The translations under genes were made by a program, and so were the position numbers. A stretch of DNA of 28,924 bases from an uncultured Eubacteriales bacterium (GTDB lineage: Bacteria > Bacillota > Clostridia > UBA1381 > UBA9506): positions 1-28,924 of the forward strand of contig UQYH01000013.1 of assembly GCA_900545185.1 (NCBI GenBank), in the 5' to 3' direction. Position 1 is the first letter of the stretch, and each line of letters starts with the position of its first letter. Positions 7,636 to 14,907 of the stretch are shown here, piece by piece. Below the pieces are notes generated by a model. That model was not told the DNA's origin. It did no database searches and saw only the letters and a program-made list of their open reading frames with translations.

Positions 7636-9018
7636 CTAAAGCTGCGCAAGCAGGGCACGGCCGTCGGCAATTTCCGCGCGCGTGCGCTCCGGCGCGGGGC
7701 CGCCTTTTAATTTTCTGTCCCCCACGCAGGTTTCCATGCTGATAGCCTTGTAAATATCCTCTTCAATCAAAGGCGAGCAAGCCTTAAACTCTTCCAATGT
7801 AAATTCATCCAAATTTTTATGACGTTCGATGGCCTTAGCCACCATTTGGCCGACAATGGCATGCGAATCGCGGAAGGGCACACCTTTTTTAACCAAATAA
7901 TCCGCCACATCCGTTGCGTTGGCAAAACCGCCCTTGGCACCCTTTAACATCACATCGCGCTTCACTGTCATGGTCGTCAGCATTTTGGTAAAGACGGGCA
8001 GGCACAAAAGCAGAGTATCCACCGCGTCAAACACGGCCTCCTTATCCTCCTGCATATCCTTGTTATAAGCAAGCGGCAAGCCCTTCATCATGGTTAAAAG
8101 CGTTGTCAGATCGCCATAAACACGGCCTGTTTTGCCGCGGATCAGTTCTGCCACATCGGGATTTTTCTTTTGCGGCATAATGCTGGAGCCCGTGGAGTAC
8201 GCATCATCCATTTCCACAAAGGAAAATTCATGTGTGGACCACAAAATAAGCTCCTCACAAAAACGTGACAGATGCATCATCAGCATAGAAGCATCCGCGC
8301 AAAATTCAATGGCAAAGTCACGATCGCTGACACCGTCGAGCGAATTGTTCGTCACCGCGTCAAACCCAAGCTCTGCCGCAACAGATGCACGGTCGAGCGG
8401 ATAGGTCGTACCGGCCAGCGCACCGGAGCCGAGGGGCATGATATTCATGCGTCCCCGGCACTGGCTAAGGCGGTCATAATCGCGCTTTAACATTTCAAAA
8501 TAAGCTAACAGGTGATGTGCAAAGGTTACAGGCTGTGCCTTTTGCATATGTGTATAGCCCGGCATAATCGTCTCGGTGTGCTGCTCGGCCAAATCCAAAA
8601 GAGCCGTCATCAGCGTTTTAACCGTGTCCAGGATGCTGTCTGTTTCGCGCCGCAGATACAGGCGCAAATCCAGCGCCACCTGATCATTGCGGCTGCGGCC
8701 CGTGTGCAGACGCTTGCCCACATCGCCGATTCGTTCAATTAAAAGTGTTTCCACATTCATATGAATATCCTCGGCATCAATGGCAAAGTCCACCTTGCCT
8801 GCTGCAATATCCTCTAAAATTTCACGGAGCGTTTTTTGAATCAGCGCCGCGTCCTCGCTTGCGATAATGCCGCAGCGTCCCAGCATGCCGGCGTGAGCTA
8901 TCGAGCCTTCAATATCCTCCCGATACATCCGGCTGTCGAACCGAATGGAGGAATTAAAATCATCCACCAGTGCGTCCGTTTCCTTAGAAAAGCGGCCGCC
9001 CCAAAGCTTTTTCTTCAT
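7636..9018 (-). CDS. argH: argininosuccinate lyase
   Basis: Last step of arginine synthesis: splits argininosuccinate to arginine and fumarate. It belongs to the fumarase/aspartase superfamily and works as a homotetramer. About 460 residues, the usual length. Motifs seen are KLWGGRFSKETD at the N-terminus, HTGRSRNDQVA (about 105-115), GYTHMQKAQPVTFAHH with the conserved His near 157, and the superfamily signature GSSIMPQKKNP (about 277-287) on the catalytic Ser loop. A longer frame begins at 9030, but GGAG is 6 bases before the ATG at 9018, so that start is preferred. It lies 19 bases after argG and is surely co-transcribed with it. Confidence 0.97.
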   Translation of the reverse strand: MKKKLWGGRFSKETDALVDDFNSSIRFDSRMYREDIEGSIAHAGMLGRCGIIASEDAALIQKTLREILEDIAAGKVDFAIDAEDIHMNVETLLIERIGDVGKRLHTGRSRNDQVALDLRLYLRRETDSILDTVKTLMTALLDLAEQHTETIMPGYTHMQKAQPVTFAHHLLAYFEMLKRDYDRLSQCRGRMNIMPLGSGALAGTTYPLDRASVAAELGFDAVTNNSLDGVSDRDFAIEFCADASMLMMHLSRFCEELILWSTHEFSFVEMDDAYSTGSSIMPQKKNPDVAELIRGKTGRVYGDLTTLLTMMKGLPLAYNKDMQEDKEAVFDAVDTLLLCLPVFTKMLTTMTVKRDVMLKGAKGGFANATDVADYLVKKGVPFRDSHAIVGQMVAKAIERHKNLDEFTLEEFKACSPLIEEDIYKAISMETCVGDRKLKGGPAPERTRAEIADGRALLAQL

Positions 9019-9037
9019 CGCAATCTCCATTCCGTGC

Positions 9038-10264
9038 TTAAAACAGCTTTTCGCCGTTGCGCTTTTTCATCATGGCCTGCACCTGCAGCGGCAAACCAAA
9101 CAGGTTGATAAAGCCTGTTGCATCCTTTTGGTCGTATACGTCATCTGCGCTGAAGGTTGCAATGTCTTCATCATATAACGAATACGGAGAGGTTGCGCCG
9201 GCCGGCATGCAGTTGCCTTTGTACAGCTTCATTTTCACGCTGCCGGTAACGGTCTTTTGTGTTGCGTCCACAAAGGCGCTCATGGCTTCGCGCAGCGGTG
9301 TGTACCAAAGGCCGTCATAGACCAAATCGGCAAACTTGTTTGCCAAATTCATCTTGTAATGCAGGGTCATTTTATCCAGACAGAGATATTCAAGCTCTTT
9401 ATGTGCGGCATATAAAAGCGTGCCGCCGGGTGTTTCGTAAACGCCGCGGCTCTTCATGCCGACAAGACGGTTTTCAACAATATCATCAATACCGATGCCG
9501 TTTGCGCCTGCCAGCTCGTTTGCCTTTTTCAGCAGCTCTGCTGCACTTTCGTAGCGTTTGCCGTCAATGGCAACGGGAACGCCCTTTTCAAAATCAATGG
9601 TAACATAGGTCGGCACATCCGGCGCTTTTTCGGGCGATACCATCAGTTTTAAAATTTTATCATACTGCGGCTCGTTGGCAGGAGATTCCAAATCCATACC
9701 TTCATGGCTTAAGTGCCAAATGTTTCTGTCCATCGAATAGTTATCTTCTTTGGTAACGGGTACGGGGATACCGCGTGCTTCGGCATATTCAATTTCTTCT
9801 TCACGGGATTTAATATCCCAAATTCTCCACGGTGCAATAATTTTAAGATGCGGCGCCAGCGCTTTTAAGGTCAATTCAAAACGAACCTGGTCGTTACCCT
9901 TACCTGTGCAGCCGTGGCAAATGGCGGTCGCACCCTCTTTTTCCGCAATCTCAACCAGTCTCTTGGCGATACACGGTCTTGCATGGGAGGTACCCAACAG
10001 ATATTTGCCTTCATATACGGCACCGGCCTTCAGCGTCGGCCAAATAAAGTCGGTGACATATTCCTCCTGCAAATTCTCAATATACAGCTTAGAAGCACCC
10101 GTTTTCAGTGCTTTTTCCTCTAAGCCCTCCGTTTCCTTTCCCTGTCCCACATCGCCGCAGACTGCGATGACCTCGTAATCATAATTCTCCTTCAGCCACG
10201 GAATAATGATTGAAGTGTCCAGACCACCGGAATAGGCTAAAATTACTTTTTCTTTCGCTGCCAT
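9038..10264 (-). CDS. argG: argininosuccinate synthase
   Basis: Joins citrulline and aspartate, with ATP going to AMP and PPi, to form argininosuccinate, the penultimate step of arginine synthesis. 408 residues from the chosen start, the normal length. The N-type ATP pyrophosphatase P-loop AYSGGLDTS opens the chain; HGCTGKGNDQVRFE (near residue 115) and the citrulline/aspartate-binding stretch with EDNYSMDRNIWHLSHEG follow. The GGAGG box is 8 bases from the ATG at 10264 but only 2 from the ATG at 10270, so the shorter start is used. First gene of argGH; no other arg gene is in the window. Confidence 0.97.
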   Translation of the reverse strand: MAAKEKVILAYSGGLDTSIIIPWLKENYDYEVIAVCGDVGQGKETEGLEEKALKTGASKLYIENLQEEYVTDFIWPTLKAGAVYEGKYLLGTSHARPCIAKRLVEIAEKEGATAICHGCTGKGNDQVRFELTLKALAPHLKIIAPWRIWDIKSREEEIEYAEARGIPVPVTKEDNYSMDRNIWHLSHEGMDLESPANEPQYDKILKLMVSPEKAPDVPTYVTIDFEKGVPVAIDGKRYESAAELLKKANELAGANGIGIDDIVENRLVGMKSRGVYETPGGTLLYAAHKELEYLCLDKMTLHYKMNLANKFADLVYDGLWYTPLREAMSAFVDATQKTVTGSVKMKLYKGNCMPAGATSPYSLYDEDIATFSADDVYDQKDATGFINLFGLPLQVQAMMKKRNGEKLF

Positions 10265-10324
10265 TTGCATTTCCTCCCAAACTGTGTTAAAATAATAATG
10301 GACGCTGTAAATGCTCTGCCAAAG

Positions 10325-10364
10325 GTAAAGTCTTTACAGGCATCGAAAGCGCATATGCACTTTC
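10325..10364 (-). promoter_or_regulatory. two palindromes in the argG leader (possible operator or leader fold)
   Basis: GTAAAG T CTTTAC (10325-10337) is a perfect 6-base inverted repeat. GAAAG-C-GCATATGC-A-CTTTC (10345-10364) is a 20-base palindrome with one mismatched pair. Both lie just downstream of the predicted argG transcript start. They do not match the AT-rich ArgR/AhrC ARG-box consensus, so the factor, if any, is unknown. Confidence 0.4.
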
Positions 10365-10380
10365 ATGTACTATTATCCAT

Positions 10381-10409
10381 ATTATACCGCATAACCGCTG
10401 AAATCTCAA
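10381..10409 (-). promoter_or_regulatory. sigma-A promoter of argGH
   Basis: On the minus strand TTGAGA (10404-10409) and a perfect TATAAT (10381-10386) are 17 bases apart. The predicted start, near 10374, gives a ~110-base 5' UTR that contains the two palindromes at 10325-10364. Confidence 0.8.
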
Positions 10410-10479
10410 TATTTTTTTACAAAAAACGCAAAAAATATGAGTTTTTAACAGATACAGAAAGAAAGAACAGGTATAAACT

Positions 10480-10980
10480 ATGAAAATTTTAGGGATAGAC
10501 CCCGGTATTGCCATTGTCGGCTATGGGATGATTGAATACCAATCCGGCCGGTTCGGCGTGATTGATTACGGCGCCGTAACCACAAAAGCCGGTATGAAAC
10601 TTTCGGACAGGCTGCGCAACATTTACGAGGATATTAACATTTTAATCGAACGCTTTCAGCCGGATGCCTTTGCCGTGGAGGAATTGTTTTTTAACACAAA
10701 CGTAACGACGGGCATTGCCGTCGCGCACGGCCGCGGCGCGATTGTGCTGGCCGCCGCGGTGCAAAACGTGCCGATTTTTGAATATACGCCATTGCAGGTT
10801 AAGCAGGGCGTTGCAGGGTACGGCCGCGCGGATAAGGCACAGGTGCAGCGCATGGTAAAATCGCTTTTAAACCTGCCGGCCATCCCCAAGCCGGATGATG
10901 TATCCGATGCACTGGCCGTTGCCATTTGCCACGCGCACGCTTCGGGGTATCAAAATTTGACGCAGACAGAAAGCGTTTAG
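10480..10980 (+). CDS. ruvC: Holliday junction resolvase RuvC
   Basis: Endonuclease that cuts Holliday junctions symmetrically, acting with the RuvAB branch-migration motor. 166 residues, standard length. The acidic catalytic set of the RNase H-like fold is present: Asp7 in GIDPG, Glu67/68 in VEELFFN, and the aspartates of PDDVSDALAVAICH (residues 139-143 region). It is the first gene of ruvCAB, divergent from argG. The ribosome binding site is weak (AGG 9 bases upstream), and I see no convincing promoter in the 209-base gap beyond general AT-richness. The GTG start of ruvA follows after 15 bases. Confidence 0.97.
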   Translation: MKILGIDPGIAIVGYGMIEYQSGRFGVIDYGAVTTKAGMKLSDRLRNIYEDINILIERFQPDAFAVEELFFNTNVTTGIAVAHGRGAIVLAAAVQNVPIFEYTPLQVKQGVAGYGRADKAQVQRMVKSLLNLPAIPKPDDVSDALAVAICHAHASGYQNLTQTESV

Positions 10981-10995
10981 AAAGGAAGATGTTGT

Positions 10996-11592
10996 GTGAT
11001 TGCATTTGTAAGCGGCACGGTGGAAGCCATTGAAGAAAATGCCGCCGTGATTGATTCGGGCACACTTGGATTTCGGGTGTTTATGTCGCCGCACGGCTTG
11101 TCAAAGCTAACCATCGGCGCACCTGCCAAAATTTATACATATTTAAAGGTTGCAGAGGATGCGATGGATTTATACGGTTTTTCCTCCACCGAGGAGCTTT
11201 CCATGTTCCGCCGCATTATTTCGGTTTCCGGCGCGGGGCCCAAAGCCGGTTTGGCCATTTTATCCACACTGCGCCCGGCCGAATTTGCGCTGGCCGTTGT
11301 AACAAACGACTTTAAGACCATCACGCGAGCGCAGGGCGTTGGACCCAAGCTGGCGCAAAAAATTATTTTAGAGTTAAAGGACAAGCTGGATAACAGCGAC
11401 TTTGTTAAAAACGCTGCAGCCGATGAGGGCTTTACGCCTGCCACAGTCGGCAGCAATAACGAGGCTGTAGAGGCGCTTTGTGCACTGGGCTATACGCAAA
11501 CCGAGGCCATGCGCGCGGTCGGTGCGGCCGAGGGGGCTACCACCTCCGAGTTGATTACGGCTGCCCTGAAAATTTTAGCTAAAAATTTATAA
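10996..11592 (+). CDS. ruvA: Holliday junction branch migration protein RuvA
   Basis: Tetrameric junction-binding subunit that loads the RuvB motor. 198 residues, typical length. The N-terminal OB-fold (FVSGTVEAIEENAAVID) is followed by two helix-hairpin-helix motifs in the middle (FRRIISVSGAGPKAGLAILS and FKTITRAQGVGPKLAQKIILELK). A small C-terminal UBA-like domain (AVEALCALGYTQTEAMRAV) contacts RuvB. The start is GTG, supported by AAAGGA upstream. It sits between ruvC and ruvB in the same direction. Confidence 0.97.
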   Translation: MIAFVSGTVEAIEENAAVIDSGTLGFRVFMSPHGLSKLTIGAPAKIYTYLKVAEDAMDLYGFSSTEELSMFRRIISVSGAGPKAGLAILSTLRPAEFALAVVTNDFKTITRAQGVGPKLAQKIILELKDKLDNSDFVKNAAADEGFTPATVGSNNEAVEALCALGYTQTEAMRAVGAAEGATTSELITAALKILAKNL

Positions 11593-11625
11593 TACAAAAG
11601 TTTGTAACAGGAAAGGATTGTTACC

Positions 11626-12669
11626 ATGCCTTTTGAATCGTTTGAAGAAACCCGCGAGGACAGAATTATTTCTTCGCGCACACTGGGTGAGGATGCCGAT
11701 GTGGAATACAGCCTGCGTCCGCGCCGTTTGGATGAATACATCGGTCAGAGCAAGGTTAAGGAGAATATGAAAATTTTCATCCGCGCCGCCAAAGACCGTA
11801 ACGAAGCCCTGGATCATGTCCTTCTGTACGGTCCGCCCGGACTCGGCAAAACGACGCTGGCCGGTATTATCGCCAACGAGATGGGCGTTAACATTCGCGT
11901 CACCTCCGGCCCTTCCATTGAACGCGCCGGCGATTTGGCCGCCATTTTAACCGGCTTAGCGCCAAATGACATTTTGTTTATTGATGAAATTCATCGTTTA
12001 AGCCGCAATGTGGAGGAAATTTTGTACCCGGCAATGGAGGATTTTTCACTGGATATTATTTTAGGCAAAGGGCCGGGCGCTCATTCCGTCCGCTTGGATT
12101 TGCCTAAATTTACGCTGATCGGTGCCACAACACGTACCGGCCTGCTCTCGGCACCGCTGCGTGACCGTTTTGGCGTTATCAGCCGTTTAGAGCTTTACAC
12201 ACCGGAGGAACTGGATGAAATTATCAAACGTTCCGCGGCTATTTTGGGCACCGAAATCGAACCTGCCGGATCCATCGAAATCGGCCGCCGATCCCGTGGG
12301 ACACCGCGTATTGCAAATCGTATGTTAAAACGCGTCCGCGATTTTGCACAGGTACAGGGCAATGGCATTATCACGCGTGAAATTGCCGATGCGGCGCTCA
12401 CAACAATGGAGGTTGACCCCATTGGACTGGATGCCATCGACCGCCGTATGCTTTTGTACATTATTGAAAATTTCAGCGGCGGCCCTGTGGGGCTGGAAAC
12501 GCTGGCCGCCTCCATAGGAGAGGATGCAGGCACCATTGAGGATGTGTATGAACCGTATCTTTTGCAAATCGGATTTTTAAACCGTACGCCGCGCGGCCGT
12601 ATGGCCACCGCCAAGGCCTATGCCCATTTTAAAATTCCGTTTACAACCGAGCTGCGGTTTGATGTATAG
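11626..12669 (+). CDS. ruvB: Holliday junction branch migration DNA helicase RuvB
   Basis: AAA+ hexameric motor that pumps DNA through the RuvA-bound junction. 347 residues. Walker A is GPPGLGKTTLA, Walker B is the DEIH of ILFIDEIHRLS, sensor 1 lies in LIGATTRTGLL, and the arginine finger is in APLRDRFGV. The C-terminal winged helix runs from about residue 270 to the end (RTPRGRMATAKAY). AGGAAAGGA precedes the ATG. It is the last gene of ruvCAB and is followed by a terminator at 12705-12734. queA and tgt, which often follow ruvB in Firmicutes, are absent here. Confidence 0.97.
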   Translation: MPFESFEETREDRIISSRTLGEDADVEYSLRPRRLDEYIGQSKVKENMKIFIRAAKDRNEALDHVLLYGPPGLGKTTLAGIIANEMGVNIRVTSGPSIERAGDLAAILTGLAPNDILFIDEIHRLSRNVEEILYPAMEDFSLDIILGKGPGAHSVRLDLPKFTLIGATTRTGLLSAPLRDRFGVISRLELYTPEELDEIIKRSAAILGTEIEPAGSIEIGRRSRGTPRIANRMLKRVRDFAQVQGNGIITREIADAALTTMEVDPIGLDAIDRRMLLYIIENFSGGPVGLETLAASIGEDAGTIEDVYEPYLLQIGFLNRTPRGRMATAKAYAHFKIPFTTELRFDV

Positions 12670-12704
12670 GCACTATTCACAGACCTAGAGAATTTATTCT
12701 ATTA

Positions 12705-12734
12705 AAAAAGCACCTGCAAATGCAAGTGCTTTTT
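12705..12734 (+). terminator. intrinsic terminator after ruvB
   Basis: AAAAAGCAC-c-TGCA / TGCA-a-GTGCTTTTT forms a stem with one internal mismatch and ends in a T-run. It is symmetrical, so it could also stop transcripts from the other strand. Confidence 0.85.
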
Positions 12735-12735
12735 G

Positions 12736-13010
12736 TTCATTATGGATACGGGTATTTTTTATCTGCAACACATATTAGCGTTCCTATCGTGAAATATCTC
12801 GCTTGCGCTCTCTGTGAAATGAAATACATCCACGCGCCGCAGGCGCGCAACTCGCAAAAGGTTGGTAGCGAGCCAAAGGCGTTATGAGGGCGCTTGCAAC
12901 CGAATAGCCGACGTGAGCGTGACCTTTTGTGAAAGAGGAGCGGCAGCCGATAAAGCGAAGCCGTATTTTTTTCAAAAAAAATACGGCAAGCCAAAAGGCT
13001 TGCCGCGACG
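12736..13010. other. gene-free spacer with clustered inverted repeats (possible repeat element)
   Basis: No credible gene. It holds several stems: CGCGCC-GCA-GGCGCG (12833-12847), CTCGC/GCGAG (12851-12872), and a longer fold GGTTG..AGCG / CGCT..CAACC (12860-12901). At the tRNA side lie GCCGTATTTTTTT/AAAAAAATACGGC (12960-12987) and the tRNA terminator. Base composition here is more GC-rich than in other spacers. It could be a dispersed intergenic repeat or decayed DNA. The open frames across it run through the tRNA in antisense and are not genes. Confidence 0.4.
12974..13004 (-). terminator. intrinsic terminator of tRNA-Glu
   Basis: Just after the tRNA CCA end on the minus strand, GGCAAGCC-TTTT-GGCTTGCC (13004-12985) forms a perfect 8-pair hairpin, followed by GTA and eight U residues (12981-12974). 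The TACGGC part is shared with a second, AT-rich palindrome at 12960-12987. Confidence 0.88.
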
Positions 13011-13085
13011 TGGTGACCCGTACGAGAATCGAACTCGTGTTACCGCCGTGAAAGGGCGGTGTCTTAACCGCTTGACCAACGGGCC
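13011..13085 (-). tRNA. tRNA-Glu (anticodon UUC)
   Basis: A 75-base cloverleaf on the minus strand with encoded CCA (13013-13011). The acceptor stem GGCCCGT pairs with ACGGGTC (one G-U). The anticodon stem CCGCC/GGCGG encloses the loop CTTTCAC with anticodon TTC. The T-arm ACGAG-TTCGATT-CTCGT is perfect. It stands alone, with its own promoter and terminator. Confidence 0.97.
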
Positions 13086-13100
13086 TTAAGAATATAGAAA

Positions 13101-13129
13101 CATCGGTACGCAAAAGCGTTTTGCCGATG
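13101..13129 (-). other. hairpin in the tRNA-Glu 5' leader
   Basis: CATCGG/CCGATG (13101-13106 with 13124-13129) encloses ACGC-AAAA-GCGT (13108-13119). It lies between the promoter and the mature tRNA 5' end, in the ~70 bases removed by RNase P. A processing or stabilising role is inference only. Confidence 0.5.
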
Positions 13130-13161
13130 GAACTTTTTGCCGTCATCACTACGGCTTATTT

Positions 13162-13190
13162 ATTATAGCAAATTTAGAAGGTTTTGTCAA
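13162..13190 (-). promoter_or_regulatory. consensus sigma-A promoter of tRNA-Glu
   Basis: Perfect TTGACA (13185-13190) and perfect TATAAT (13162-13167) on the minus strand, 17 bases apart, with AT-rich sequence upstream that could act as an UP element. This is as expected for a strongly expressed stable RNA. Confidence 0.93.
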
Positions 13191-13206
13191 GCTAATTTTA
13201 ACAGGA

Positions 13207-13233
13207 TTGTAAATTTACAACCAAAAAGTTGTA
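13207..13233. repeat. overlapping palindromes upstream of the tRNA promoter
   Basis: TTGTAAATTTACAA (13207-13220) is a perfect 14-base palindrome, and TACAAC..GTTGTA (13216-13233 region) overlaps it. They lie about 17 bases upstream of the tRNA -35. They may be operator-like or just AT-rich UP-element sequence. Confidence 0.35.
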
Positions 13234-13280
13234 TATTTATGTTTTTTTCCGTGAACACGACGCGCGAAATGTACAATTTA

Positions 13281-13309
13281 ACCCCCAAGTGCGTTTTGCA
13301 CTTGGGGGT
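13281..13309. terminator. GC-rich hairpin after the GH4 gene (possible terminator)
   Basis: ACCCCCAAGTGC (13281-13292) and GCACTTGGGGGT (13298-13309) form a perfect 12-pair stem with a 5-base loop, 80 bases past the GH4 stop. There is no clear U-run on either side, so a terminator role is likely but not certain. The rest of 13234-13388 shows nothing else I can support. Confidence 0.5.
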
Positions 13310-13388
13310 AAGACGCATCAATCGCCAGCAAGAGATTTCACCATGCCGAAATAACACTCCATCATGACAAGCTCATGAGCAAGCCGCC

Positions 13389-14780
13389 TTAAAATTGATA
13401 CATACTTAAGTATTTTGCAGTGTTTTGGCACATTTCGTCAAACAGCGCCTGCGCTTCCTGCATATTGCAGGTAACCAGAGGATCGTTTAAAAATGCTGCA
13501 AATATTTTTTTCACATCACGTTCTGCAATGCCCTCCGAAACCTGCTCCTGTTCGCCGCAGATTCTTGCAATCAGCGGATAGATGGAGGCCGGAATTTCCC
13601 CGGCGGCAACGGGCGTCATGCTGTTTGCACGGAATGCCGCATTGGTTTCTACAACCGCTCCGAGCGGCAGATTCGGAATTTGACCGTTGTTGGGGATGTT
13701 TACGTTCGTTACCAAGTCGCACAGCCCCAAAAGTGCACGGATTTGGTTGACACCTTCTTCACCGGTTCCGTTGATTTTAACAGCTTCTTCACCGCTGATC
13801 TTTTTGGCGCTGCTTTCCAGTCTGTTTTTTAAATCTTCTTTACGCCAGGAGACGGGCGTTAAGCCAAAGTGCATTTCTGCCACACGCTGCGGATTCTCCA
13901 AATACCATTTTCCTTCACAAAATTCAGCCAAATGACGGTCGCCTGCCGCTGCAATCCAACCAAATTTTTTGAACAGATCCATTTTAACCTTTTCGGCGCT
14001 GCCAAAGAAGGAATTTAACCAGTTTTGGTCTACCTTTTCGCCGGTATAGCCCTCCGGGTTTTCCTCGCAAAACTGTGCATAATACGGAAAAAGGTCAACG
14101 TTGCGATAGGTTGCCTTTGTCAGCCATGTAAAATGGTTCACGCCAACAGGGTTAACCTTAATGTCTTGACGGTCAACATTTTCAATGCCGAATTTTTCTT
14201 TAACCATTCTTGCCAGCAGCTTTTGTGTGCCGAATACCTCATGGCAGCAGCCAAAGGCCTTAATCTCCGGGAAAACATGATAGAGCGTTTTAACGCACAG
14301 CGTCATTGGGTTGGTATAATTAATGACCCACGCATTGGGACAATAAGTGCGAATCCAATTTGCAAATTCTTCAAACATAGGAAGGGTACGCATGGCACGC
14401 ACTATGCCGCCGGGGCCTGTGGAATCCCCCACAGATTGATAAATGCCGTACTTTTCCGGCGTATGTACATCAGATTCCATTTCATCAAAGGTTCCCGGTA
14501 AAATAGAGATAATGACAAAATCCGCGCCGGTAAGCGCTTCCTCGGCCGTCGCGGCCGCGTGATATTGCCAAATTGATTTGGCGCCCTCGGCCGTTTGAAA
14601 TTTATTGCCGATGATTTCATTATGCTTGGCCGCCTCTAAATCAATATCATATAAATATACCTGTCCGCTAATGTCATCACAGGATGCGAGATCGCTCATA
14701 AGTCCCCATGCCCAGCCGCGCGAACCACCGCCGATATAGGCGATTTTAATATCCGATACTTTGTGTTCCTGAAACGTCAT
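13389..14780 (-). CDS. lplD: GH4 glycosidase with CHEV motif, predicted alpha-galacturonidase
   Basis: Family 4 glycoside hydrolase of 463 residues, NAD+- and divalent-metal-dependent. The Rossmann motif AYIGGGSRGWAWG is at residues 14-26, NYTNPM at 154-159, the metal-binding Cys in CHEV at 179-182, and GVNHFTWL with the second metal His at 213-220. In GH4 the four residues starting at the metal Cys track specificity: CHEV is the motif described for alpha-galacturonidases such as B. subtilis LplD, whereas alpha-galactosidases and alpha-glucosidases have other motifs. So the likely job is releasing galacturonate from pectin-derived alpha-galacturonides in the cytoplasm. The long frame reaches 14885, but GAAAGGGG before the ATG at 14780 sets the start. 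It is divergent from an AraC regulator. No transporter or galacturonate catabolic gene is adjacent. Confidence 0.85.
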   Translation of the reverse strand: MTFQEHKVSDIKIAYIGGGSRGWAWGLMSDLASCDDISGQVYLYDIDLEAAKHNEIIGNKFQTAEGAKSIWQYHAAATAEEALTGADFVIISILPGTFDEMESDVHTPEKYGIYQSVGDSTGPGGIVRAMRTLPMFEEFANWIRTYCPNAWVINYTNPMTLCVKTLYHVFPEIKAFGCCHEVFGTQKLLARMVKEKFGIENVDRQDIKVNPVGVNHFTWLTKATYRNVDLFPYYAQFCEENPEGYTGEKVDQNWLNSFFGSAEKVKMDLFKKFGWIAAAGDRHLAEFCEGKWYLENPQRVAEMHFGLTPVSWRKEDLKNRLESSAKKISGEEAVKINGTGEEGVNQIRALLGLCDLVTNVNIPNNGQIPNLPLGAVVETNAAFRANSMTPVAAGEIPASIYPLIARICGEQEQVSEGIAERDVKKIFAAFLNDPLVTCNMQEAQALFDEMCQNTAKYLSMYQF

Positions 14781-14810
14781 GTCAATTGCCCCTTTCTTTA
14801 AATTACTTAC

Positions 14811-14839
14811 ATTATATATTAAATTTTGTGTAAAAACAA
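14811..14839 (-). promoter_or_regulatory. sigma-A promoter of the GH4 gene
   Basis: TTGTTT (14834-14839) and a perfect TATAAT (14811-14816) on the minus strand, 17 bases apart. The poor -35 box, with a repeat half-site just upstream at 14846-14856, fits a promoter that needs an activator. Confidence 0.75.
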
Positions 14840-14845
14840 TGTTGT

Positions 14846-14886
14846 ATATTGACATTTTACGCATTTTATTATACAATATTGACATT
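14846..14886. promoter_or_regulatory. direct-repeat operator candidate for the AraC regulator
   Basis: The 11-base sequence ATATTGACATT occurs at 14846-14856 and again at 14876-14886, 30 bases apart start to start (about three helical turns). The first copy lies 6 bases upstream of the GH4 -35 box and overlaps the araC-type -35; the second covers the predicted transcript start of the regulator gene. This layout suits activation of GH4 and self-repression. Confidence 0.55.
14849..14877 (+). promoter_or_regulatory. sigma-A promoter of the AraC-type regulator
   Basis: Perfect TTGACA (14849-14854) and TACAAT (14872-14877) on the plus strand, 17 bases apart, about 30 bases upstream of the ATG. 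The -35 is part of the first copy of the direct repeat. Confidence 0.8.
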
Positions 14887-14907
14887 ACAAAAAGGAGCGT
14901 GTAGGAT

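Noticed and set aside
12784..13149. 121-codon minus-strand open frame through the spacer and tRNA-Glu
   Set aside because: It overlaps the tRNA and its terminator, has no ribosome binding site and no recognisable domain; a chance frame across structured DNA.
14781..14885. 35-residue N-terminal extension of the GH4 gene
   Set aside because: It spans the promoter and operator region and has no homology; a ribosome binding site marks the ATG at 14780.
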